This document shows positions 36,579 through 45,062 of a stretch of DNA of 64,000 bases, piece by piece. A program made the translations under genes and the position numbers. Under the pieces are notes generated by a model that was given only the letters and a program-made list of their open reading frames with translations, had not been told where the DNA came from and did no database searches. Positions within the stretch are counted from its first letter, which is position 1, and the number at the start of each line of letters is the position of its first letter. The stretch comes from Cellvibrio fontiphilus (GTDB lineage Bacteria > Pseudomonadota > Gammaproteobacteria > Pseudomonadales > Cellvibrionaceae): the NCBI RefSeq assembly GCF_035317345.1, contig NZ_JAYKTU010000001.1; one strand, written 5' to 3'.

Positions 36579-38204
36579 ATGTTTTTGCGGCAAATCAATA
36601 TAGGGCAGCGCCTGTTTCTGGGCTTTGGTATTTTGGCGTTGGTGATGCTGGCACAGGGTATATTCAGCATCAATAAAATGTCAGGAATGCATCAATCTAC
36701 CGAGGAAATCACCAACAACTGGATTCCATCGCTCAACGCGATTAGCGATATGAATCTGTCGCTGATGCGCTACAGGGTCAATGCGATCAGACTGGTGGTA
36801 GACACCGCACCCGCTGCCGTTGCGCGCAGCGAAGCGAACCTGTTGGCGCGAAAAGCAGAAACTGACAAGGCCTTTGATACCTACCGGAATTTAATCACCG
36901 AGCCGGAAGAAAAGCGCCTGTTCGATGAGCTTGAATCTATCGAACAGCAGTACATGCAGGGCTCACAACAGGTACTTGCCGCCATGAAGGCAGGCAATCA
37001 GGCGGAAGCGCTGCGCATCACCGAAGATAGCCAAAATCCTCTGGCTGATCGTATGACCCAGGCGCTACTGGCGCTGGGCAAGGTCAACCGCGATGGCGCC
37101 GACGCATCGGCCAAAGAATCCCAGGATACCTACGAGCTCAGCAAAACCATGGGGATTACCAGCATTTTGATAGCATTGGTCATCACCGCAGTACTCGCCA
37201 CAAGCATCACGCGCAGCATTACTCTTCCATTACAGCAAGCTGTAAACGCCACAGAGACTATCGCGGGCGGCAAACTCACCCAGCAAATTCGTTTTGATGG
37301 CAATGACGAGCCGGCAAAACTGCTCGCCTCAGTCGCTTTGATGCAGGACAACCTGCGCAGTACGATTACCCAGATTGGCAACTCATCCGTCCAGCTGGCG
37401 TCTGCGGGCGAGGAGTTAAGCTCGGTCGCGGAGGAATCCTCACGCAACCTGCAACGCCAAAATGATGAAATCCAGCAAGCCGCTTCCGCCGTTACCGAAA
37501 TGAGCGCGGCGGTAGATGAAGTAGCACGCAATGCAGTCAGTACCGCTGAAGCCTCCAACGAATCCTCCCGCTTGGCGCACGAAGGGCGCGACAAGGTGAT
37601 GCATACAGTGGCTGCACTTAAGTCCATGACCGAAGAATTTACCCGCACCTCTGCCCAAATCGGTGGTCTGGCGGAACAGTCCAAAGACATAGGCAAAGTA
37701 TTGGATGTGATCCGCGCCATTGCCGAACAGACCAATCTGCTCGCACTCAACGCTGCCATTGAAGCCGCGCGCGCGGGTGAAGCCGGACGCGGTTTTGCAG
37801 TGGTGGCGGATGAAGTGCGTGCACTGGCACATCGCACCCAGGTGTCCACCCAGGAAATTGAGCAAATGATCAGTAAAGTGCAAGGCGGCACTGCAGCGGC
37901 AGTGGATTCGATGAAAGGCAGTGTCGAACATGCAAGCAAAACGCTCACGGTAGCAGAACAAGCCGGCGCAGCGCTGGAGCAGATCTACCAAAAAGCCGGA
38001 CAGATCAGCGAGCGCAACCTGTTGATTGCCAGCGCCTCGGAAGAGCAGGCAGCAGTCGCGCGCGAAGTGGATCGCAACATAGTGAACATTAGCGACTTGT
38101 CCACCCAATCGGCGGCAGGCGCAAATCAAACCAGTGCGGCGACCTACGAGCTGGCACGACTGGCAACCGATTTAAATACACTGGTATCGCGCTTTGTCAT
38201 TTGA
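36579..38204 (+). CDS. Methyl-accepting chemotaxis protein with four-helix-bundle sensor
   Basis: A 541-residue receptor. Membrane helix 1 (about 10-32), a periplasmic four-helix-bundle domain (about 35-185), membrane helix 2 (about 190-212, ITSILIALVITAVLATSIT), HAMP (about 212-265) and a signalling domain with the hairpin tip IRAIAEQTNLLALNAAIEAARAGEAGRGFAVVADEV. EEQAAVAREV near the C-terminus resembles a methylation helix. The ligand is unknown. No che genes are in the window. GAGG precedes the ATG at 36579. A bidirectional terminator follows. Confidence 0.94.
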   Translation: MFLRQINIGQRLFLGFGILALVMLAQGIFSINKMSGMHQSTEEITNNWIPSLNAISDMNLSLMRYRVNAIRLVVDTAPAAVARSEANLLARKAETDKAFDTYRNLITEPEEKRLFDELESIEQQYMQGSQQVLAAMKAGNQAEALRITEDSQNPLADRMTQALLALGKVNRDGADASAKESQDTYELSKTMGITSILIALVITAVLATSITRSITLPLQQAVNATETIAGGKLTQQIRFDGNDEPAKLLASVALMQDNLRSTITQIGNSSVQLASAGEELSSVAEESSRNLQRQNDEIQQAASAVTEMSAAVDEVARNAVSTAEASNESSRLAHEGRDKVMHTVAALKSMTEEFTRTSAQIGGLAEQSKDIGKVLDVIRAIAEQTNLLALNAAIEAARAGEAGRGFAVVADEVRALAHRTQVSTQEIEQMISKVQGGTAAAVDSMKGSVEHASKTLTVAEQAGAALEQIYQKAGQISERNLLIASASEEQAAVAREVDRNIVNISDLSTQSAAGANQTSAATYELARLATDLNTLVSRFVI

Positions 38205-38247
38205 AGCCAATCCACTCATCACAGGCTGAATTAAGCCCCCAAACAAA

Positions 38248-38279
38248 AGCCCCCGTCACCGCAGTGACGGGGGCTTTTT
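38248..38279. terminator. Bidirectional rho-independent terminator (MCP / antiporter)
   Basis: AAGCCCCCGTCAC-CGCA-GTGACGGGGGCTT is a perfect 13-bp stem with A and T runs on either side. Confidence 0.93.
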
Positions 38280-38300
38280 GTATCTAGCCGCAAGGATCAG

Positions 38301-39512
38301 CTACTTGGAGCGGAGGATAATTTCCTTCATCTTTTGCAGCTTGGGCGCCACGACCGGCACCGTCAGCATGGTACTGGCTACCGCCATAATCAGCAGGGCA
38401 GTAAAGGTTTCATTGGTGATGATCTGCTTATCGAGCAACACATTGGCAAAGATGATCATGATCAATGCCTTGGTTTGCAGCAGCCAACCAATGATTGAGG
38501 CCTCACCTTTTTCCCACTTGAGGATTTTGCCTGCCAGATGCACCCCCGCCAACTTGCCAGATACGGAAGCGACTAACAAAATCGCCGCTGCCACAAATAC
38601 CGCTGTGCCGCCCACGTCCCAGTTAGTGCGCAAGCCGGTACTGAGGAAGAACACCGGCATGATGATCATCAAGACAAAGTGGCGCAGCTTGTCCATATCC
38701 TCCTGATTGAACCACTCGGCGTCCATCACCGCGCCCGCGAGGAATGCACCTACCATGTAATGCAAACCAGCCCAGTCAGCCGCTAAACCGCAAATCGCCA
38801 GCCAGATAAACCCGGCGTACCAACGGTCTTTTTCCTGAATGGCCACCATCAACTTACGAAACAGATACGCCAGCACAGTAAAACCAAGCAGGAACATACC
38901 CTGACGCCCCACACGCTCCCAATCCAGCAGGATCAACGCCAGCACGCCCCAAATGGCAATATCATCAAGGCTCGCGTAGCGCAGGATTCGCTGGCCAATC
39001 GGCTGGCGCAGAATTTCCAGCTTCTCCATTAACAGAATCAAAATCGGCAAGGCAGTAACCGCACAGGCCATACCCACACCCAAAATAAACTGCCAGGTCA
39101 TGCCTTTGGCACCTATCCAGCCACCGCTGTAGGCCATCATCGCTACCGCCGCACCGCAGCCAAACAGTAGCGGTGTACCCAGCGCCAAACCGGCGGTGAT
39201 ACTGCTCTCGCGCTTGTAGGCCCAAGCTTTTTTAAGGTCCAATTCGATACCGGCGATCCAGACAAAAATCATCACCGCCCACCAGGCAATACCGTTGAGT
39301 GATTTGATGACATCGGGCGTGAATACGAAGGTGTAGTACTCGGGGAAAACCTTACCCAGAACCCCTGGCCCCAAAACTATGCCCATGATGATTTGCACCA
39401 CCACCAGCGGCGCCCAGTAATCGGTGCGCCCCAAACGCCAAATCAGATAAGGCACAGTAAATATGATCACCATAGCGATCAGGAAGATTTCGGTTGTTGT
39501 CATTGCATGCAT
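38301..39512 (-). CDS. Cation:proton antiporter (CPA2 family)
   Basis: A 403-residue inner-membrane protein with about 12 helices in the NhaA/CPA2 fold. Recognisable parts are IIMGIVLGPGVLGKVFP (helix 2), FVWIAGIELDLKKAW, and VGMACAVTALPILILLME with YASLDDIAIWGVLALILLD, which matches the helix carrying the ion-binding acidic pair. There is no TrkA-N domain, unlike Kef channels. It probably exchanges Na+ or K+ for H+. I place the start at the ATG at 39512 (MHAMTTTEIFLI); a longer upstream reading adds a soluble, improbable N-terminus. A 16-bp palindrome lies 48 bp upstream. Confidence 0.88.
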   Translation of the reverse strand: MHAMTTTEIFLIAMVIIFTVPYLIWRLGRTDYWAPLVVVQIIMGIVLGPGVLGKVFPEYYTFVFTPDVIKSLNGIAWWAVMIFVWIAGIELDLKKAWAYKRESSITAGLALGTPLLFGCGAAVAMMAYSGGWIGAKGMTWQFILGVGMACAVTALPILILLMEKLEILRQPIGQRILRYASLDDIAIWGVLALILLDWERVGRQGMFLLGFTVLAYLFRKLMVAIQEKDRWYAGFIWLAICGLAADWAGLHYMVGAFLAGAVMDAEWFNQEDMDKLRHFVLMIIMPVFFLSTGLRTNWDVGGTAVFVAAAILLVASVSGKLAGVHLAGKILKWEKGEASIIGWLLQTKALIMIIFANVLLDKQIITNETFTALLIMAVASTMLTVPVVAPKLQKMKEIILRSK

Positions 39513-39559
39513 AACTGACCCGTTATTGTTGTAGAGAAAAAAGTGGATAGCGACGCGCC

Positions 39560-39575
39560 CGCCTGAATTCAGGCG
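39560..39575. promoter_or_regulatory. 16-bp perfect palindrome upstream of the antiporter
   Basis: CGCCTGAATTCAGGCG reads the same on both strands and lies 48-63 bp before the antiporter start. It is a candidate operator; no known consensus is recognised. Confidence 0.35.
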
Positions 39576-39800
39576 ATCAAACGCGGCGCAGGCTACAAGG
39601 GAAGCAAAACACAAGCGAGACAATCTTGATAAATATTGACTATCGCTTTTTGGGGAAAAGCCAAATTTGCCCCCACTATGATCTGCTGTGCAGGTGCGCG
39701 ATAGCACGACACCATTTGGTGCACACCCGGGATATTTTCACCGGCGCCAGCGGCCATTCTTGGTGCTAAGATGGCAGGGAAAATCGCAGCAAAACCATAA

Positions 39801-39817
39801 TGCACACAAAAAGTGCA
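39801..39817. promoter_or_regulatory. NtrC-binding site 1 (glnA enhancer)
   Basis: TGCACACAAAAAGTGCA fits the NtrC pattern TGCAC-N7-GTGCA. It is centred about 31 bp (three helical turns) from site 2 and roughly 139 bp before the expected glnA start point. A weaker half-matching sequence occurs at 39708-39723. Confidence 0.85.
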
Positions 39818-39831
39818 TTTGATAAAAATAA

Positions 39832-39848
39832 CGCACCTTATTGGTGCT
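39832..39848. promoter_or_regulatory. NtrC-binding site 2 (glnA enhancer)
   Basis: CGCACCTTATTGGTGCT contains the full GCACC-N5-GGTGC core of NtrC operators. With site 1 it places two NtrC dimers on the same face of the helix, about 108 and 139 bp upstream of the expected start, nearly the E. coli glnAp2 geometry. Confidence 0.88.
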
Positions 39849-39921
39849 TTTGCGACTATTTAGCCGCGCCGCATTCCGCGGGAAGCCTTATTTTTACTGG
39901 TCTGTTGCTATTTTATTTAAA

Positions 39922-39936
39922 TGGCATATATTTTGC
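39922..39936 (+). promoter_or_regulatory. Sigma-54 promoter of glnA
   Basis: TGGCATATATTTTGC has GG and GC 12 bp apart, matching the -24/-12 sigma-54 consensus. The predicted start is near 39948, leaving a leader of about 150 nt before glnA. Confidence 0.88.
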
Positions 39937-40011
39937 CCCTTTTCTGACACCCTAGTCTTGCCAGACTCCCCTAAATGAGTCGCGAGCCAGATGAAGTGGG
40001 GGAAAATTTTC

Positions 40012-40078
40012 AGGTATACGGCCTTTAGCCGGCTACCTAAAAGAGTTGCAGTTATCACAATCCGTAGCCTTCGGGCTA
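40012..40078 (+). other. Two hairpins in the glnA mRNA leader
   Basis: 40012-40038 can form AGGTA/TACCT plus GGC/GCC around an internal loop. 40065-40078 forms TAGCC-TTCG-GGCTA, a UUCG-capped stem 8 bp before the GGAGG ribosome site. They may stabilise the message or modulate initiation; no known riboswitch is recognised. Confidence 0.45.
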
Positions 40079-40097
40079 TCACACTTGGAGGCATTCA

Positions 40098-41498
40098 ATG
40101 TCTAAGACTTTAGACCTGATCAAAGAACACGAAGCTCGCTGGATTGATTTGCGCTTCACCGACTTCAAAGGTAAAGAGCAGCACGTAACTTTCCCTGCCC
40201 ACGTTGTAAACGACAGTTTCTTCGTTGACGGTAAAATGTTCGACGGCTCTTCTATCGCCGGCTGGAAAGGCATTAACGACTCAGACATGATCCTGATGCC
40301 AGATGATTCTACTGCCGTTCTGGATCCTTTCTACGACGAAGCAACCATCAACATTCGCTGTAACATCGTTGAGCCTGCAACCATGCAAGGCTACGACCGC
40401 GACCCACGTTCTATCGGTCTGCGCGCTGAAGAGTACCTGAAATCTACTGGTCTGGGCGACGTAGCCCTGTTTGGTCCAGAGCCAGAATTCTTCATCTTCG
40501 ACAGCGTTCACTTCCACAGCTCAATGGGCGGCGCTTTCTACAAAATCAAATCTGAAGAAGCTGCCTGGTCATCAGGTGACGACGTTGAAGGCAAACACGG
40601 CCACGCTCCACGCGTAAAAGGCGGTTACTTCCCGGTTGCTCCAGTTGACTCACTGCACGACATCCGCGGCGCTATGTGTAACGCGATGGAAGCTATGGGT
40701 CTGGAAATTGAAATTCATCACCACGAAGTAGCTAACGCTGGCCAGTGTGAAATCGGCGTAGGCGCTAACACTCTGGTTAAGAAAGCGGACGAAGTACAGA
40801 TCCTCAAGTACTGCGTACACAACGTGGCTCACCAGTACGGCAAAACCGCAACCTTTATGCCGAAGCCACTGATCGGTGATAACGGTTCAGGTATGCACGT
40901 TCACCAGTCTTTCTCCAAGAATGGTAAAAACCAATTCGCAGGCGATGCTTACGCTGGTTTGTCTGAAACTGCCCTGTACTACATCGGCGGTATCATCAAG
41001 CACGCTAAAGCACTGAACGCTTTCTGTAACGCATCTACCAACTCGTACAAGCGTTTGGTTCCAGGCTTTGAAGCTCCAGTAATGCTGGCTTACTCTGCGC
41101 GTAACCGCTCTGCTTCTATCCGTATTCCTTACACTGTTGGTGAGAAAGCCAAGCGTATTGAAACCCGTTTCCCGGACCCAACTGCTAACCCATACCTGTG
41201 CTTCGCTTCATTGCTGATGGCCGGTATCGACGGTGTTCTGAACAAGATCCACCCGGGCGAAGCAGCAACCAAAGACCTGTACGATTTGGAACCGGAAGAA
41301 GAAGCCGAGATTCCACAAGTTTGTGCTTCTTTGGAAGAAGCGCTTAACGCTCTGGAAGCTGACCACGAGTTCCTGTTGGCTGGCGGCGTATTCTCTAAAG
41401 ACTTCATCGATGCTTACATCGACCTGAAGAAGCAAGAGATCCAACGCGTTAACATGACTCCGCACCCAGTAGAATTCGAACTTTACTACTCTGTGTAA
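40098..41498 (+). CDS. glnA: Glutamine synthetase type I
   Basis: Cytosolic dodecameric enzyme that makes glutamine from glutamate, ammonia and ATP. The 466-residue protein has the GSI-beta form: DGSSIAGW, MHVHQS, NSYKRLVPGFEAP (the flap Glu region), RSASIRIP and the adenylylation loop with Tyr395 in KDLYDLEPEE, so GlnE control is expected. Codon use is strongly biased (GGT, AAC, CTG), typical of a highly expressed gene and unlike its neighbours. The ribosome site GGAGG is excellent. Transcription is probably NtrC/sigma-54 dependent, from the sites described upstream, linked to ntrBC downstream. Confidence 0.98.
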   Translation: MSKTLDLIKEHEARWIDLRFTDFKGKEQHVTFPAHVVNDSFFVDGKMFDGSSIAGWKGINDSDMILMPDDSTAVLDPFYDEATINIRCNIVEPATMQGYDRDPRSIGLRAEEYLKSTGLGDVALFGPEPEFFIFDSVHFHSSMGGAFYKIKSEEAAWSSGDDVEGKHGHAPRVKGGYFPVAPVDSLHDIRGAMCNAMEAMGLEIEIHHHEVANAGQCEIGVGANTLVKKADEVQILKYCVHNVAHQYGKTATFMPKPLIGDNGSGMHVHQSFSKNGKNQFAGDAYAGLSETALYYIGGIIKHAKALNAFCNASTNSYKRLVPGFEAPVMLAYSARNRSASIRIPYTVGEKAKRIETRFPDPTANPYLCFASLLMAGIDGVLNKIHPGEAATKDLYDLEPEEEAEIPQVCASLEEALNALEADHEFLLAGGVFSKDFIDAYIDLKKQEIQRVNMTPHPVEFELYYSV

Positions 41499-41537
41499 GT
41501 CATGCTGATAGCCAGTGCTTGGCGCTGGCGATCTGTG

Positions 41538-41572
41538 AAAAAGCCCGCACCCGCAAGGGAGCGGGCTTTTTC
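41538..41572 (+). terminator. Rho-independent terminator of glnA
   Basis: AAAAGCCCGC...GCGGGCTTTT stem with a 12-nt loop, followed by more T. Confidence 0.92.
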
Positions 41573-41625
41573 TTTGGGCGGAGCACGAGTAACCTAGACT
41601 TGAACTTGTCGATTGGGAGATTGAG

Positions 41626-42162
41626 ATGCGCTTTTACTGGCTGCTGTTGATATTGCTTACCCCCCTTGCCACTGCAGAGGTATACAAAACTGTCGATAAG
41701 GATGGGCGCACGATTTACACCGACAAACCCACCTCCGATAAAGCCGAGAAAGTCGAACTGCGCGAGATCAATACCGTGCCCGGCGCCCCACCTTTGCCAC
41801 AATCCTCTCCCGCTACCTCGTTTGAATCGCGACCGGCACAAGTGGATTACCAAATCCAGATTATTAGTCCTCGCAGCGATGTCACTATCCCTGTCGGTCA
41901 GCGTGATCTGGCCATAGCTGCCAGCGTGAATCCGCCACTTGGCGAAAATCATTTGCTGGTGTATTTCATGAACGGCGAGCTATTGGAAGAAACCACGCTT
42001 AACAATGTGATTGTCAAAGACGTACCCCGCGGCACTCACACATTGGTGGTTGAAGCCATAGACGCGAATGGGCAATCATTGGGCACATCACCACCGGTGA
42101 TAGTTAACGTTATCCGCCCCGTTATCAAAAAGAATGCCCCACCAAAGCCCACACCAAAATAG
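41626..42162 (+). CDS. DUF4124 domain exported protein
   Basis: A 178-residue protein with a signal peptide (FYWLLLILLTPLATA, about residues 3-17). The DUF4124 domain follows (EVYKTVDKDGRTIYTDKP, residues 18-35), then a Pro/Ser linker and a C-terminal Ig-like beta domain (about 75-165: ISPRSDVTIPVGQRDLAI ... GTHTLVVEAIDANGQ). DUF4124 proteins are periplasmic or envelope proteins of unknown role. The combination with a possible cell-wall-binding Ig-like domain recurs beside ntrBC in related bacteria, as far as I recall. Its stop is one base before an NtrC site. Confidence 0.85.
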   Translation: MRFYWLLLILLTPLATAEVYKTVDKDGRTIYTDKPTSDKAEKVELREINTVPGAPPLPQSSPATSFESRPAQVDYQIQIISPRSDVTIPVGQRDLAIAASVNPPLGENHLLVYFMNGELLEETTLNNVIVKDVPRGTHTLVVEAIDANGQSLGTSPPVIVNVIRPVIKKNAPPKPTPK

Positions 42163-42163
42163 A

Positions 42164-42180
42164 TGCACCATTTTGGTGCT
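42164..42180. promoter_or_regulatory. NtrC-binding site upstream of ntrBC
   Basis: TGCACCATTTTGGTGCT is an almost ideal NtrC operator, 136 bp before the ntrB start. In enterics a similar site lets NtrC repress glnL/ntrB. No convincing sigma-54 promoter is visible after it, which fits autorepression. Confidence 0.85.
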
Positions 42181-42315
42181 ATGATATTTCTGCTATTCCC
42201 CATTATGGATAGTTTTTTCGGCTAAATTCGCGGAATCAGGCCTTTTGCTGACTTGGTTTGCTTTTTGCAGTAGCCCAATTGCCCATTGTCAGGGCGTTCA
42301 GGAGAGCAGAAGCCG

Positions 42316-43389
42316 GTGAGCCCGCACAACATCTACAAACCTATTTTGGACAGTCTCAGCACCGCCATTATTCTGGTAGATGTAGACCTGCTGATTTGCC
42401 ACATGAACCCCGCAGCAGAGGCGCTGCTCGCCATGAGTTGCGAGAGCAATACCGGCGAGCCTATTACCTATTTCTTCCATGAGTCCGAAGATACTGACCG
42501 TCAATTGAAGATGGCGGCAACCCAGGCCAATCACTACACCAAACGCCATGCTGAATGGCGCTTGCTCAGCGGTGGCTCAGTCACTGTGGACTATACCGTT
42601 ACACCTTTTGGCAATCATGATGGGCTGATTATCGAAATCCAGCCGATTGACCGCCTGCTGCGCATCAGCCGCGAGGAGATGCTTACCTCCTCCCACGAAA
42701 CCAGCCGCAACCTGATCCGCGGCATGGCGCATGAGATCAAAAACCCGCTCGGCGGTATTCGCGGTGCGGCGCAACTTTTAGCTCGCGAACTACCCAACAG
42801 CGGCCTTGCCGAATACACCAGCATCATCATCGATGAAGCGGATCGCCTGCGCAATTTGGTAGATCGCATGCTCGGCCCCAACCAATTGCCCAAGTGGCAG
42901 TCGCTCAATATCCACGAAGCCATAGAGCGCGTAGCCAACATCATCAAAGCCGAAAGCGAAGATGCGATCAAAATCGTGCGCGATTACGACCCCAGCATTC
43001 CCGAATTACAGGGCGATAAGGAAATGCTGATCCAGGCGCTGCTCAACATAGTGCGCAACGCTATGCAGGCATTGACGGAGGCCCAAGTGGATAATGGTGT
43101 AATCCAGCTGCGTACCCGCATCCAACGCCAATACACGATTGGCCGCAAACACCACCCACTCATTTGCCGCATCGACATTATCGATAACGGCCCGGGCATT
43201 CCCGATCACATGATTGAAAACATTTTCTACCCGATGATTTCCGGTCGCGCGGAAGGCACCGGCTTGGGTTTAACCATTTCGCAACATCTCATCCATCAGC
43301 ACCATGGCCTCATCGAGTGCCATAGCGAGCCGGGCAATACCCGCTTCTCGCTTTACTTACCTATGGAAACCTACCATGCAGAAGTCTAA
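42316..43389 (+). CDS. glnL: Nitrogen regulation sensor histidine kinase NtrB
   Basis: Soluble kinase/phosphatase that sets NtrC phosphorylation under PII control. The 357-residue protein has an N-terminal PAS domain (1-115), phosphoacceptor His139 in GMAHEIKNPLGG, N-box LLNIVRNAMQAL, DNGPGIP and GTGLGLTIS. I prefer the GTG at 42316 (MSPHNIYKPILDSL), with AGGAGAG ten bases upstream, over a TTG 30 bp earlier, because it matches the family N-terminus. It overlaps ntrC by 14 bp, a typical coupled arrangement. Confidence 0.95.
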   Translation: MSPHNIYKPILDSLSTAIILVDVDLLICHMNPAAEALLAMSCESNTGEPITYFFHESEDTDRQLKMAATQANHYTKRHAEWRLLSGGSVTVDYTVTPFGNHDGLIIEIQPIDRLLRISREEMLTSSHETSRNLIRGMAHEIKNPLGGIRGAAQLLARELPNSGLAEYTSIIIDEADRLRNLVDRMLGPNQLPKWQSLNIHEAIERVANIIKAESEDAIKIVRDYDPSIPELQGDKEMLIQALLNIVRNAMQALTEAQVDNGVIQLRTRIQRQYTIGRKHHPLICRIDIIDNGPGIPDHMIENIFYPMISGRAEGTGLGLTISQHLIHQHHGLIECHSEPGNTRFSLYLPMETYHAEV

Positions 43390-44812
43390 TAAAGTCTGGA
43401 TTATTGATGACGACCGCTCGATCCGCTGGGTATTAGAAAAGGCCCTGCAACAAGCGCACATAGAAACGCGCCTGTTTGAGTCGGTGGATAGCGCCATGGG
43501 CCAGCTCAACCGCGATACGCCCGATGCAATCATTAGCGATATCCGTATGCCCGGTACCGATGGTTTGACATTGCTGGGGAATCTGCACGCCACCCACCCG
43601 CAGATCCCTATCATCATCATGACTGCCCACTCGGATCTGGACAGCGCCGTAGCCGCTTACCAAGGTGGCGCCTTTGAATACCTGCCCAAACCTTTTGATG
43701 TGGATGATGCGGTAGCTGTCACCCAGCGCGCATTGGCCCACGCCCAGGAACAAAAATCCGATCATGGCGCCGAGACTGCACTGGAAAGCAATACCGAGAT
43801 CATCGGTGAAGCTCCCGCGATGCAGGAAGTGTTTCGCGCCATCGGTCGCCTGTCGCAATCCAACATCACCGTGTTAATCAACGGTCAGTCTGGAACCGGT
43901 AAAGAGTTGGTCGCACGCGCCTTGCATCGCCACAGCCCGCGTCGCAATGCGCCGTTTATCGCCTTGAACATGGCAGCAATTCCCAAGGATTTGATGGAAT
44001 CCGAGCTCTTTGGTCATGAAAAAGGGGCATTTACCGGCGCCGCCGCCCAACGTCAAGGGCGTTTTGAGCAGGCCAACGGCGGCTCACTCTTTTTGGATGA
44101 AATTGGCGATATGCCCGCCGAAACCCAAACCCGTTTGCTGCGGGTACTGGCTGACGGCGAGTTCTATCGCGTGGGTGGTCACACTCCGGTGAAAGTGGAT
44201 GTGCGCATCATCGCCGCCACCCACCAAAACCTGGAAACCCTGGTGGCAGAGAATCGTTTCCGCGAGGACTTGTTCCATCGCCTTAATGTTATCCGTATCC
44301 ATATCCCCAAGCTGGCCAACCGCCGCGAGGATATTCCCAAACTGGCGCGCTTCTTCTTACACAAAGCCGCGACTGAACTGAACGTAGATCCAAAGGTATT
44401 ACTGCCGGAAACCGAGGAGTACTTCTGCACATTGCAATGGCCGGGCAACGTACGTCAGCTGGAAAACACCTGCCGCTGGATTACGGTCATGGCATCCGGG
44501 CGCGAAGTGCATATCGAGGACTTGCCGCCGGAACTGCTGGATAACAAAGAGGTTTCCACACCGGCCGACGACTGGGAAAAAGCCTTACGCCACTGGGCCG
44601 ATCAAGCCCTGGCACGCGGTCAACACCAATTGCTCAGCGAGGCGGTACCCACTTTTGAACGGGCCTTAATTGAAACCGCACTAAAGAGCACCGCCGGGCG
44701 CAAACGCGACGCCGCCAACCTGCTCGGCTGGGGGCGCAATACCCTCACTCGCAAGCTCAAAGAATTGGGCATGGCCGGTGGCAACGACCCGGATGGCGAC
44801 GGCGAAGACTAA
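43376..44812 (+). CDS. glnG: Nitrogen regulation response regulator NtrC
   Basis: Sigma-54 activator. The 478-residue protein has a receiver domain with Asp55 (ISDIRMPG), an AAA+ domain with Walker A GQSGTGKE (about 170-177), the sigma-54 contact loop GAFTGA (217-222), Walker B LFLDEIGD and the WPGNVRQLEN sensor, and a C-terminal Fis-type HTH (about 430-465, GRKRDAANLLGWGRNTLTRKL). It activates glnA through the two upstream sites and probably limits its own operon through the site at 42164. It starts inside the end of ntrB. Confidence 0.97.
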   Translation: MQKSNKVWIIDDDRSIRWVLEKALQQAHIETRLFESVDSAMGQLNRDTPDAIISDIRMPGTDGLTLLGNLHATHPQIPIIIMTAHSDLDSAVAAYQGGAFEYLPKPFDVDDAVAVTQRALAHAQEQKSDHGAETALESNTEIIGEAPAMQEVFRAIGRLSQSNITVLINGQSGTGKELVARALHRHSPRRNAPFIALNMAAIPKDLMESELFGHEKGAFTGAAAQRQGRFEQANGGSLFLDEIGDMPAETQTRLLRVLADGEFYRVGGHTPVKVDVRIIAATHQNLETLVAENRFREDLFHRLNVIRIHIPKLANRREDIPKLARFFLHKAATELNVDPKVLLPETEEYFCTLQWPGNVRQLENTCRWITVMASGREVHIEDLPPELLDNKEVSTPADDWEKALRHWADQALARGQHQLLSEAVPTFERALIETALKSTAGRKRDAANLLGWGRNTLTRKLKELGMAGGNDPDGDGED

Positions 44813-44834
44813 CCACTGCTAGCCCGCTGAACCC

Positions 44835-44856
44835 TCTGGCGCCACTTGGCGCCAGA
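44835..44856. terminator. Hairpin after ntrC
   Basis: TCTGGCGCC-ACTT-GGCGCCAGA is a perfect 9-bp stem, with a delayed, T-containing tail (ATCATTATCTATTTTTAA). Probable terminator. Confidence 0.65.
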
Positions 44857-45062
44857 ATCATTATCTATTTTTAACGCTCCCGCCCCGCGCAGCTTCCTAA
44901 AGCTGTGTCTATACTCACTTCATTCGTCACTGTTGCATTCTTGGGCTTCCACAAACTACTCAAGATTCACGGCCGGATGCCGCAATAGTGATTAAGCACA
45001 ACAATTACACAAAGGCTCACACAACAATAAGCGCTACAAACCGAATCCTTTCGGGGGGAACC

